Assembly: GCF_008923185.1 (NCBI RefSeq)
Contig: NZ_WBMT01000005.1
Coordinates: 62,001-126,000, forward strand
Length of the DNA: 64,000 nucleotides
Direction of reading: 5' to 3'
Source of the DNA: Actinomadura rudentiformis
GTDB taxonomy: Bacteria; Actinomycetota; Actinomycetes; Streptosporangiales; Streptosporangiaceae
Part shown: in pieces, positions 39,175 through 46,953 of the stretch
Layout of the letters: each line of letters begins with the position of its first letter
Position numbering within the stretch: position 1 is the stretch's first letter
Position numbers and translations under genes: made by a program
The notes under the pieces: model-generated
What the model was told of the DNA's origin: nothing
Seen by the model: the letters and a program-made list of their open reading frames with translations, nothing else
The model's database searches: none

Positions 39175-40764
39175 TCATACCTCTCGCATCAGGCCGGGCT
39201 TGCCGGCCTCGGTGACGAAGCGGGCCGCGGTCGTGACCGGGCCACCGGGACGGCTGACGAATTCGACGCGGCGGAAGTCCGAGGTGAGTGTCGTCGGCGT
39301 CATGCGGGCGGTGACGTAGCCGCGGCGGGCGTTGTAGTACTTGACGTGCGGGTTGGCCAGCCACAGCTTGGCGAAGCTGTCGGTCTCGGCGCCGTCGCCG
39401 TCGGAGCCGACCGAGCTGCAGACCAGCTCGGTGCCGATGGCGGGGGAGTCGGGGTTCTTCCAGTCGGCCTTGAGTTCGGCGGCGACGGCGCGGTGGATGT
39501 CGCCCGACAGGACCACCGGGTTGGCGATCTTGTGTTTGCGGAAGGCGTTCCACAGGCGGTCGCGGTTGGCCGGGAAGCCGTCCCACATGTCGTTGCTGTA
39601 GAGCTGTCCCGGACCGGTGTCGCGGTCGATCTCGGCCATGACGACGCCGGTGGCGAGGATGTTCCAGGTGGCGTTCGACTTGCCGAGGCCGTCGTACAGC
39701 CACTTTTCTTGTTTCGCGCCCAGCATCGTGCGCTTGGGGTCGTGCCGCTCGGGTGAGTTGTCGATCACGGCGCCCGCCGGGTAGATGTCGCGGTACTGCC
39801 GGTTGTCGAGCATGTCGATCTGGGCGAGGCGGCCCCACGTGAAGCGCTGGTAGAGCGCGAGGTCGGGGCCGTGCGGCTTGACGGTGCTGCGCAGCGGGAG
39901 GTTCTCGTAGAACGCGCGGTACGCGACGGCGCGGCGGCGCAGGAAGTCGGCGGGCGGGATGCCCGTCTCCGACCACTCGTCGGCGTAGTTGTTCTGGACC
40001 TCGTGGTCGTCGGTGGTGAACACCCACGGCGCGGAGGCGTGGGCGGCCTGCAGGTGGGCGTCGGTCTTGAAGAGGGAGTAGCGCAGGCGGTACTGCTCCA
40101 GCGTCACGATCTCCGTGCCGTGTTCGGGGCCCAGCGGCAGCGGCTCCTGGCGCCACCAGTTGTTCTTGGTGATGCCGTACTCGTAGATGTAGTCGCCCAG
40201 GAAGAAGACCAGGTCGAGGTCCTGCTTGGCCATGTCCTCGTACGCGGTGAAGTGCCCGTGGTACCACGCGGCGCACGACGCCGAGCCGAAGCGCAGCTCG
40301 GTGGGCATGGAGCGGGGGTGAGGCGCGGTGCGGGTGCGGCCGACCGGGCTGATCTCGTTGCCGACGCGGAAGCGGTAGAAGTACTCGCGGCCCGGCCGCA
40401 GCCCGTGCACCTCGGCGTGCACAGAGTGCGCCAGCTCCGGGGTGGCGAGGGCCTGGCCCCGCTTGACCACCTTGGTGAACGCCTCGTCCTCGGCGACCTC
40501 GTACCGCACGGTGTAAGGGCGGAGCGGCATGCCGCCGTGGCCGTCGGCCTCGATCGGCTTGGGTGCGAGGCGGGTCCACAGGACGAAGCCGTCGGGCCAC
40601 GGGTCGCCGGAGGCGACGCCGAGACCGAACGGATCGCCCGGAATCTTGCCGCCGGCGTTCTCCTCGGCGGCGGCATGGCCGGTGCCGAGTGCGAACGCGG
40701 CGGTGCTGACGCCGGTCATCGCCAGGAAGGAGCGGCGCCCGGGGGCGGGCAGGGGTGATCTCAT
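39175..40764 (-). CDS. phoD: Alkaline phosphatase D-family phosphodiesterase, Tat-exported
   Basis: A 529-aa PhoD enzyme with a Tat signal (APGRRSFLAMTGVSTAAFAL). An N-terminal FnIII-like PhoD_N domain (GVASGDPWPDGFVLWTRLAP) precedes the metallophosphatase fold: GSASCAAW (Cys ligand), FFLGDYIYEYG, TTDDHEVQNNY, and LSGDIHRA. These supply the Fe3+/Ca2+ site of PhoD. It cleaves phosphate mono- and diesters such as teichoic acid or phospholipid fragments. ATG at 40764. Downstream of the sugar permease genes (91 bp gap) and directly upstream of the CBM-like gene. Confidence 0.92.
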   Translation of the reverse strand: MRSPLPAPGRRSFLAMTGVSTAAFALGTGHAAAEENAGGKIPGDPFGLGVASGDPWPDGFVLWTRLAPKPIEADGHGGMPLRPYTVRYEVAEDEAFTKVVKRGQALATPELAHSVHAEVHGLRPGREYFYRFRVGNEISPVGRTRTAPHPRSMPTELRFGSASCAAWYHGHFTAYEDMAKQDLDLVFFLGDYIYEYGITKNNWWRQEPLPLGPEHGTEIVTLEQYRLRYSLFKTDAHLQAAHASAPWVFTTDDHEVQNNYADEWSETGIPPADFLRRRAVAYRAFYENLPLRSTVKPHGPDLALYQRFTWGRLAQIDMLDNRQYRDIYPAGAVIDNSPERHDPKRTMLGAKQEKWLYDGLGKSNATWNILATGVVMAEIDRDTGPGQLYSNDMWDGFPANRDRLWNAFRKHKIANPVVLSGDIHRAVAAELKADWKNPDSPAIGTELVCSSVGSDGDGAETDSFAKLWLANPHVKYYNARRGYVTARMTPTTLTSDFRRVEFVSRPGGPVTTAARFVTEAGKPGLMREV

Positions 40765-40855
40765 GCGCGGTACTCCAGAGGGGATTGGGCCCGATGGTGA
40801 GCAGACTGGAGGGAACGATGAAACGGGAGGTGAAGCCGGACCTAGCAGAAGATGA

Positions 40856-41713
40856 TCACTTGAGGCCGCCGGAGGTGAGCCCGGCGACGATGCGGCGCTG
40901 GAAGATGAGGACGACGGCCACCAGCGGCACGGTCACGATGACCCCGGCCGCCATCTGGGTGCCGAACGGCTGGTCGAAGCCGTGCTGGCCGGTGAACTGG
41001 GCCACGATCACGTTGGCGGTCTTGGTGGACTGCTCGTTGACCATGCTCACCGCGATCATGTACTCGTTCCACGCCACCACGAACGTGATGATCGCCGTGG
41101 TGAAGACGCCCGGTGCGGCCAGCGGCAGGATGACGCGCCGGAACGCCTGGCCCGCCGTGCAGCCGTCCACCATCGCCGCCTGCTCCAGCTCGAACGGGAG
41201 CTGCCGGAAGAAGACGGTCAGGTTCCAGACGGCGAGCGGCAGCGCGAACGACAGGTTGGGCACGATCATCGCCTGGTAGGTGTTGATCCAGCCGATGTCG
41301 GTGAACAGCCGCAGCAGCGGGACGATGAGCAGGCTGACCGGGAACATCGAGGTGGACACGATCAGCGCCAGCACCAGCCGCTTGAAGCGGAACTCCAGCC
41401 GGGCCAGCGCGTACGCGGCCGACACCCCGACGATCAGCGTGAGCACGGTGGTCAGCCCGGCCACGATGAGGCTGTTGCCGAGTGCCCGGACGAAGCCGTT
41501 GTCCGCGTCGAACACCGCCCGGTAGTTCTCCAGCGACCACGGTCGCGGCAGCGGGGACATGTCGAGGATGTCGTTGGTGCGGCGGAGGCTGGAGACGATC
41601 ATCCAGTAGAAGGGCGCCAGGCAGAACACCACCACGGCGATCATGGTCAGCGGGTCGGTGAGCCGCTTCAGCCCGCGCGGGCCACCGCGGCCGCTCATCT
41701 CGCGGGTGGTCAT
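40856..41713 (-). CDS. Carbohydrate ABC transporter permease (MalG/SugB type)
   Basis: A 285-aa permease with six TM segments and the EAA loop ELEQAAMVDGCTAGQAFRRVILPLAAPG. The frame runs farther upstream, but ATG at 41713 overlaps the partner permease stop (ATGA). Pattern (VVVFCLAPFYWMIVSSLRR; YALARLEFRFKRL) is that of MalG-like subunits of trehalose/maltose-type importers. Part of a Gfo/Idh - binding protein - permease 1 - permease 2 operon lacking its own ATPase; actinomycetes often use the shared ATPase MsiK. Confidence 0.93.
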   Translation of the reverse strand: MTTREMSGRGGPRGLKRLTDPLTMIAVVVFCLAPFYWMIVSSLRRTNDILDMSPLPRPWSLENYRAVFDADNGFVRALGNSLIVAGLTTVLTLIVGVSAAYALARLEFRFKRLVLALIVSTSMFPVSLLIVPLLRLFTDIGWINTYQAMIVPNLSFALPLAVWNLTVFFRQLPFELEQAAMVDGCTAGQAFRRVILPLAAPGVFTTAIITFVVAWNEYMIAVSMVNEQSTKTANVIVAQFTGQHGFDQPFGTQMAAGVIVTVPLVAVVLIFQRRIVAGLTSGGLK

Positions 41714-42774
41714 TTTGCGGTGCCCCTTCCGAATCGGGCTGTACGTCGGGGGGTGTGGGGGGTTGTCCCCCCTCGGGGGACAAAGTCGGCGCCCAGCAGC
41801 CGGACGAAGACGTACGCGGCGAGGATGATGTAGAGGAACAGGGCGATCGCGGAGGCCGCCGCCGGGCCGAACCGCAGGTTCATCGCCTCGTCCCAGGCCA
41901 GCTGGGACAGCGTCTCCACCGACGGCTTGCGGGTGCCGATGAGGACCTGCGGCACGTCGAACATGCGGAGCGAGTCCAGCATCCGGAACATCACCGCGAC
42001 CAGCAGCGCCGGCTTGACCATCGGCAGCGTGATGCTCCAGAACCGCTGCCACGCGTTCGCCCCGTCCACCCGCGCCGCCTCGTACACCTCCTGCGGGATG
42101 ATCTGCAGTCCCGCCAGGACGAGCAGGGCGACGAACGGCGCGGTCTTCCACGTGTCGGCCAGGATCACCGCGTACTTGGCCGCCGCGCCGTCGGCCGTCC
42201 AGAGCACCTCACGGCCGAGCACCGCGTTGGCCACGCCGTCCGCCGAGAAGATCCACCGCCACAGCAGCGCGGAGATGGCGGTGGGGATCGCCCACGGCAC
42301 CAGCACGCTCGCCCGGAACAGCGCCCTGCCCCGGAACGCCCGGTGCATCAGCAGCGCCATGCCGAGCCCGAGGATGGTCTCGAGCACGACGGTCGTGACG
42401 GTGAAGAACGAGGTGTTCCAGAGCGCGTTCAGGAACCGGTCGCCGGTCTCGCCCCGGAAGAGATCGGCGTAGTTCCTCACCCCGCTGAACCGCGTGCCCT
42501 CGACCACCAGGCCGTCCGCGTCGAGTTCCTCGCTGGTGGTGTGCAGCGAGTCCCAGACGGCCACCGCGATCGGGAACGCGATCACGACGCCGAGCACGGC
42601 GAGGGTGGGCGACAGCAGGGCGGCGGCCAGCCGCCCCTGGCCGTCCGCCCGGCGAGATCGTCCCCTGCCGGACCGTCCCTTGCCGGACCGCCCGCGGCCG
42701 GTGGGAGTCGGCCCGCCAGGGGACGCCGCCGGCGGCGACCCGGCGGGTGCGTGTCCGGTGCTCGTGTGGCTCAA
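41710..42774 (-). CDS. Carbohydrate ABC transporter permease (MalF/SugA type)
   Basis: A 354-aa permease with six core TM segments and EAA loop EAARVDGANAWQRFWSITLPM. The start is TTG at 42774 with AGGAG upstream; the first ~45 residues are a Gly/Ser/Arg-rich cytoplasmic tail with repeats (GRSGKGRSGRGRSRRA). The C-terminal tail (PRGGTTPHTPRRTARFGRG) is encoded by a GC palindrome (41763-41783) and looks like an inserted repeat rather than family sequence. Coupled to permease 2 by ATGA. Function: sugar uptake with the binding protein encoded upstream. Confidence 0.92.
   Translation of the reverse strand: MSHTSTGHAPAGSPPAASPGGPTPTGRGRSGKGRSGRGRSRRADGQGRLAAALLSPTLAVLGVVIAFPIAVAVWDSLHTTSEELDADGLVVEGTRFSGVRNYADLFRGETGDRFLNALWNTSFFTVTTVVLETILGLGMALLMHRAFRGRALFRASVLVPWAIPTAISALLWRWIFSADGVANAVLGREVLWTADGAAAKYAVILADTWKTAPFVALLVLAGLQIIPQEVYEAARVDGANAWQRFWSITLPMVKPALLVAVMFRMLDSLRMFDVPQVLIGTRKPSVETLSQLAWDEAMNLRFGPAAASAIALFLYIILAAYVFVRLLGADFVPRGGTTPHTPRRTARFGRGTAK
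41763..41783. repeat. GC palindrome in the 3' end of the SugA-type gene
   Basis: TTGTCCCCC (41763-41771), CTC loop, GGGGGACAA (41775-41783): perfect 9-bp arms, flanked by G-runs. It encodes part of an atypical Pro/Arg/Gly tail. Comparable G/C-run palindrome occurs inside the Gfo/Idh gene at 45359. Confidence 0.7.
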
Positions 42775-42817
42775 CGTGACTCCTGTGATCCGCGTCCGGT
42801 GACTGGTCCGCGCCGGG

Positions 42818-44113
42818 TCAGTCGGTCAGGCCGGACAGCGCCGTCTGCAGGTCGGTCGAGGCCTGGTCGACGGTCTTCTTGCCGGTGATGGCGGCGGTGA
42901 CGTTGTCCTGGATCGCCGCGCTGACCTCGCTGTACTTCACCGCGACCGGGCGCGGCTTGGCGGCTTGGAGGCTCTTCTTCAGCACGGGGAGGTACGGGTA
43001 GAGCTTGACCATCGCGGGGTCGTCGTACAGCGCCGTGCGCGACAGCGGGAACGACTGCTCCTTGCCGTACTCCCGCTGCGTCTCCAGGCTCACGATGTAG
43101 GTGATGAAGTCACGCGCGGTGGCCTGGTGCTTGGAGAACGCCGACACCGACAGGTTGTTGCCGCCGAGCGTCCCCGACCCCGGGCCGTCCTTGCCCGGCA
43201 GCGGGACGACGTCGAACTTGCCGTTCACCTTGGACGAGCCGTCCTTGGCCGAGGCCATCGCGTACACGTACGCCCAGTTGCGGTGGAAGACGAGCTTGCC
43301 GTCCTGGAACGCGCGGCGGCCCTCCTCTTCCTTGAGCGTCACGCCCTTGGACGGGATGGTGCCCTGCTTGAAGCCGTCCACCAGGAACTGCAGCCCCGCC
43401 TTGGCTTGCGGCGTCGTCACCTGCGGCTTCCCGGAGGCGTCGAAGACCTGGCCGCCCGCGGACTGGACCGCCTCGGAGAAGTTGACGGTCAGGCCCTCGT
43501 ACTTGTCGTACTGGCCCGCGAAGCAGTCGACGCCCTTGCCCTCGGGGGTCTTCTTCACCTTGGCGCAGGCGTCGGTGAGCTCCGTCCAGGTCGTGGGCGG
43601 GCTCTTCACCCCGGCGGCCTTCAGCAGGTCGGTCCGGTAGTAGAGGATGCCGGTGCCGGTCAGCCAGGGCGCCGCGTACAGCTTGCCGCGGTACTTGCCC
43701 GTCTCCAGCGCGGCCGGCACGAACGTGGACGGGTCGAGCTTGGACTCGTCCAGCGGCAGGACCCAGCGGCGCGCCGCGAACTCGGCCGTCCACACCGCGT
43801 CCAGCCGGATCACGTCGTACGCGTTGGACTTGATCTGCGCGTTCTGGACCAGCTGCTGCCGGGTCTGGTCACCGTCCTCCGGCAGCTCGATGATCCGGAC
43901 CTTCTCGTTAGGGTGCGCCGTGTTCCACTTGCCGACGAGCATCTGGATGGTGCCGGTCAGGTCCTTGCCGGTGGCGAACGTGATCGGGCCGCGCGCGTCG
44001 TTCGTCGCCGTGGACGAGGAGCCCTTGTCGTCGCTCCCGGATCCACATGCGCTGAGGGCCAGCGTCAGGGCGATCGCGGTAGCCGCGGTGCCCGTGAGGG
44101 TCATGGTGTTCAT
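42818..44113 (-). CDS. Sugar ABC transporter substrate-binding lipoprotein (LpqY/family 1 type)
   Basis: A 431-aa extracellular binding protein with lipobox ALSACGSGS (Cys at about 23). Family-1 sugar-binding features: TGTIQMLVGKWNTAHPNEKV, NAYDVIRLDAVWTAEFAARR, LYAAPWLTGTGILYYRTDLL, and GGNNLSVSAFSKH. The DVIRLDAVWTAEFA and PWLTGTGILYYR blocks resemble trehalose/maltose-binding proteins such as LpqY and ThuE, so a disaccharide ligand is plausible. ATG at 44113 overlaps the stop of the Gfo/Idh gene; an ATG at 44104 is an alternative. Expression is probably under the divergent ROK repressor. Confidence 0.92.
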   Translation of the reverse strand: MNTMTLTGTAATAIALTLALSACGSGSDDKGSSSTATNDARGPITFATGKDLTGTIQMLVGKWNTAHPNEKVRIIELPEDGDQTRQQLVQNAQIKSNAYDVIRLDAVWTAEFAARRWVLPLDESKLDPSTFVPAALETGKYRGKLYAAPWLTGTGILYYRTDLLKAAGVKSPPTTWTELTDACAKVKKTPEGKGVDCFAGQYDKYEGLTVNFSEAVQSAGGQVFDASGKPQVTTPQAKAGLQFLVDGFKQGTIPSKGVTLKEEEGRRAFQDGKLVFHRNWAYVYAMASAKDGSSKVNGKFDVVPLPGKDGPGSGTLGGNNLSVSAFSKHQATARDFITYIVSLETQREYGKEQSFPLSRTALYDDPAMVKLYPYLPVLKKSLQAAKPRPVAVKYSEVSAAIQDNVTAAITGKKTVDQASTDLQTALSGLTD

Positions 44114-45480
44114 TGGGCCGTGCCTTTCGCGGGGGATGTGGAGGAAGGGGAGGAGGAGGTCGGGGGGGAGGAGGTCACGTCGACTACGGTGCCGGAATGG
44201 CGTGCGCGTTCGGCCGCCCAGACCACCCGGTGGGCGGCCAGGCTCTCGCGCGCGTCGGAGGGCAGGAGGGAGGGGTCTCCGGTGGCGATCGCCGCGATGA
44301 ACGCGTCGGCGAGGGCGTCGTCGGCGTCGTCGTGGCGGCCGTCCGGCGAGCGGTGGTGGTCGGCCGTCTCGAAGATCTCCTCCTCGCCGGTGACGAAGTC
44401 GCGCAGGGTCAGCCGCGCGCCGTCGCCCTCGATGAAGCCCGCCGTGCCGAAGATCCGGGTCTGGCGCTGGACGTACGGGGAGAACGCCGTCATGGTGAAC
44501 GCCCCCGTCGCCCCGGACGGGAACTCCATGTTGACGACCTGGTGGTCGACCACGTCGTTGTCACCGGCGTACACGCACCGCCCGTAGGGTCCCTCGCGCA
44601 GCGCGGTGCGCACCCCGGCCTCGGTGTGGTCGGTGGTGACCACGCTCAGCGGCCACGCCCGCAGGTCGGGGTCGTCCAGGCAGGACAGGTAGAGCCGCGT
44701 GGCCGAGTACGGGCAGGTCGGCTCGACCTTGCAGTCCAGGCAGCGGTCGGCGGCGCCGGCCGGCCGGTTCTCCGGCCGGAAGTGTGAGAGCCGGCCGAAC
44801 GAGGAGACCCGGGCCGGGACCTCGCCCATCACATGGATGATCCAGTCGATGTCGTGGCACGACTTGGTCATCAGCATCGGGCCGGACTCGTCCTCGCGCC
44901 GCCAGTTGCCGCGCACGTACGAGTGGGCCTGGTGCCACCACCCGACGGGCTCCAGATGCTGGATGCTGATCGGGGTCCCGATCCGCCCCGCCGCGATCAA
45001 TTCCCTGATCACGGCCGTGTAGGGCGTATAACGGAGCACGTGACAGACCGCGAGCGTGGAGCCGTTCCGCTCGACGGCCTCCAGGATCGCGGCCGCGTCG
45101 GCCTCGTTGGTGGCCATCGGCTTCTCCAGCAGGATGTGGTAGCCGAGATCGGCGAACCGGACCGCCGGCTCGGCGTGCTCGGCGTCCTGCGTCGCGATGA
45201 TCATTCCGTCCGCCAGCCGTCCGGCGGCGGCGAGGTCGCGCCAGTCGGCGAACACCCGCTCCGGCGGGATGCGGTGTTCGGCGGCGAACCGCTCGCGCCG
45301 CACCGGGTCCGGTTCGGCCACCGCGACCACGGTCGCGCTGTGCCCGCCAGAGGGGGGAGGAGCCCCCACGCCCCCCGGCGTGGCTCCGCCGCGAGCGGAG
45401 GTGGCCAGGGCGCGGCGCGCGTACGTGGCGCCCCGGATCCCGGCCCCCGCCACGGCGAGCGTGACCCCCGATGCATCCAT
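44110..45480 (-). CDS. Gfo/Idh/MocA-family NAD(P)-dependent oxidoreductase
   Basis: A 456-aa sugar dehydrogenase-type protein: Rossmann start TLAVAGAGIRGATYARRAL, the catalytic EKPMATN motif, and DIDWIIHVMGE in the C-terminal domain. Two oddities: a ~20-residue Gly/Pro insertion in the nucleotide-binding fold encoded by a GC palindrome, and a cysteine cluster DRCLDCKVEPTCPYSA (C-x2-C-x5-C) with a further CVYAGDND segment, which looks like a metal site. Enzymes of this type next to trehalose/disaccharide importers (ThuB-like) oxidise sugars to keto-sugars. ATG at 45480 with AGGAGG; first gene of the operon, divergent from ROK. Confidence 0.9.
   Translation of the reverse strand: MDASGVTLAVAGAGIRGATYARRALATSARGGATPGGVGAPPPSGGHSATVVAVAEPDPVRRERFAAEHRIPPERVFADWRDLAAAGRLADGMIIATQDAEHAEPAVRFADLGYHILLEKPMATNEADAAAILEAVERNGSTLAVCHVLRYTPYTAVIRELIAAGRIGTPISIQHLEPVGWWHQAHSYVRGNWRREDESGPMLMTKSCHDIDWIIHVMGEVPARVSSFGRLSHFRPENRPAGAADRCLDCKVEPTCPYSATRLYLSCLDDPDLRAWPLSVVTTDHTEAGVRTALREGPYGRCVYAGDNDVVDHQVVNMEFPSGATGAFTMTAFSPYVQRQTRIFGTAGFIEGDGARLTLRDFVTGEEEIFETADHHRSPDGRHDDADDALADAFIAAIATGDPSLLPSDARESLAAHRVVWAAERARHSGTVVDVTSSPPTSSSPSSTSPAKGTAQ
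45359..45387. repeat. GC palindrome inside the Gfo/Idh gene
   Basis: GGAGCC-CC-CACGCC (45359-45372) pairs with GGCGTGGCTCC (45377-45387) except for a small bulge. It encodes the Gly/Pro-rich insertion in the Rossmann domain, and looks like a REP-type element that has settled in a coding sequence. Confidence 0.6.
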
Positions 45481-45510
45481 CGCGTCGTGCCTCCTGACCT
45501 GCGCGAGTAT

Positions 45511-45531
45511 TTACGAAAGTTCATTTCGTAA
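45511..45531. promoter_or_regulatory. Operator for the divergent sugar operon and ROK gene
   Basis: TTACGAAA-GTTCA-TTTCGTAA: perfect 8-bp arms with a 5-bp centre, 30 bp from the Gfo/Idh start and 52 bp from the ROK start. Typical size and AT-rich character for a ROK-family repressor site. Confidence 0.75.
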
Positions 45532-45582
45532 GTAGGTTGCGCAATAATGTTCCCGTACCCCCTATCCATGTCAAGAGGTCCC

Positions 45583-46776
45583 GTGTCCGAAGTTCCACTG
45601 CATGGGGGAGACCCGTCGGTGCTCCGGCGGCTCAACTCCGTGGCCACGCTGCGCGCGCTGCGCGGTGGCGGTGAGCCCACGCTGTCCGAGCTGGCCAAGC
45701 AGGTCGGGCTGTCGCGGCCCACCACCGAGGGTGTGCTCGGCGAGCTGGTGGAACGCGGGCTGGTCGAGGAGGTGCCGCCGCGTTCGGGCGCCGGCCTGGG
45801 CCGTCCCGCGCGGCGCTACCGGTTCCGCGCCGAAGCCGGCTACGCGCTCGGCATGGAGATCGAGTCGCACCGGGCCCGGATCTTCGTCGCCGATCTGGAC
45901 GGCGAGGTCGTCGGCGGCCACAGCGTGGAGCTGGACGTGGACTGGGAACCGCCCGAACGGCTCGCGGCGGTCCGCGCCGCGGTGAAGACCTGCCTGGCCC
46001 GGGCCGGCATCGAACGCTCGGCGCTGTGGGCGGTGGCCGCCGGGACCCCGGGCGTGATCGCTCCGGACGGCACCGTGGCGATCTGCACGGTCGTGCCCGG
46101 CTGGCAGGGGCTGCACCTCGCGCGCGAGCTCGGCCGGTCGTTCTCCTGCCCGGTGTACGTGGAGAACGATGCCAACCTGGCCACCGTCGCCGAACGCTGG
46201 CGCGGCGTGGCCAAGGACGTCGATGACGTGATCTACGTGCTGGCCCAGCTGCACACCGGCATGGGCGCGATCATCAACGGGCGCCTGCACCGGGGGCGCT
46301 GGGGTGCGGCCGGTGAGGTCGGCATGCTGCCCGAGCTGGGCCTGCGCGACACCACGGCCGCGCTGTCCGGCGCGATGTCGCCGCTGGACGCGGGCGCCGG
46401 CGAGGGCGGCGGGGAGAGCTCCGGCGGGGGCTCCGGCGGAGGCCGGGACGCCGGCGCCGAACGGGTGCTGGACGCGGCCATGCGCGGAGACCCCGAGGCG
46501 GTCGCGCTGGTGGAGCGGCTCGCCGCCCGCATGGCGCGCGGCATCGCCGCCATGGCGCTCGCGCTGGACCCGGAGATGATCGTCGTCGGTGGCGAGCTCA
46601 CCCACACCGGGGACCGGCTCGTGGAGGAACTGCGGCGGCACGTCCGCCCGCTGTGCCTCGGCCCCACCCGGATCGAGGCCTCGACGCTGGGCGACGAGGC
46701 GGTCGGGCTCGGCGCCGTGCGCCTCGCCCTGGACCAGATCGACGAACGGCTCTTCAGCATCGAGACGGCCTCCTAG
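45583..46776 (+). CDS. ROK-family transcriptional repressor
   Basis: A 397-aa ROK regulator: MarR-like winged helix (VLRRLNSVATLRALRGGGEP; ELAKQVGLSRPTTEGVLGEL) then the actin-like ROK domain (YALGMEIESHRARIFVADLDG; PVYVENDANLATVAERW; LDPEMIVVGGELTHTGD). The zinc motif CxCGxxGC normally found after the GxxGE segment is absent here (GEVGMLPELGLRDT) and a Gly/Ser linker (about 280-300) replaces it, so ligand response may differ. GTG at 45583 is favoured by AGAGG 4 nt upstream; ATG at 45568 or 45547 are alternatives. Probably represses the divergent sugar-uptake operon until sugar binds. Confidence 0.9.
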   Translation: MSEVPLHGGDPSVLRRLNSVATLRALRGGGEPTLSELAKQVGLSRPTTEGVLGELVERGLVEEVPPRSGAGLGRPARRYRFRAEAGYALGMEIESHRARIFVADLDGEVVGGHSVELDVDWEPPERLAAVRAAVKTCLARAGIERSALWAVAAGTPGVIAPDGTVAICTVVPGWQGLHLARELGRSFSCPVYVENDANLATVAERWRGVAKDVDDVIYVLAQLHTGMGAIINGRLHRGRWGAAGEVGMLPELGLRDTTAALSGAMSPLDAGAGEGGGESSGGGSGGGRDAGAERVLDAAMRGDPEAVALVERLAARMARGIAAMALALDPEMIVVGGELTHTGDRLVEELRRHVRPLCLGPTRIEASTLGDEAVGLGAVRLALDQIDERLFSIETAS

Positions 46777-46795
46777 GGCGTGTCCCGGCACGCCC
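46776..46795 (+). terminator. Short hairpin at the end of the ROK gene
   Basis: GGGCGTG (46776-46782) pairs with CACGCCC (46789-46795); the stem begins in the stop codon. No U-tract. Confidence 0.55.
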
Positions 46796-46953
46796 CAGGG
46801 ATCGCGTCAGCCCAATAGGATCAGGGGCCCCACATCGTTGACGGCGACGCCTTGTCGATCTAGCGTCCCAGGAGTACTTCTTCACCACAACAGTCGGAAC
46901 CTGTGCCGGGTGCAGTCAGGGGGCGCGCCCACCCACTGAGGAGGCGCGCAGTA

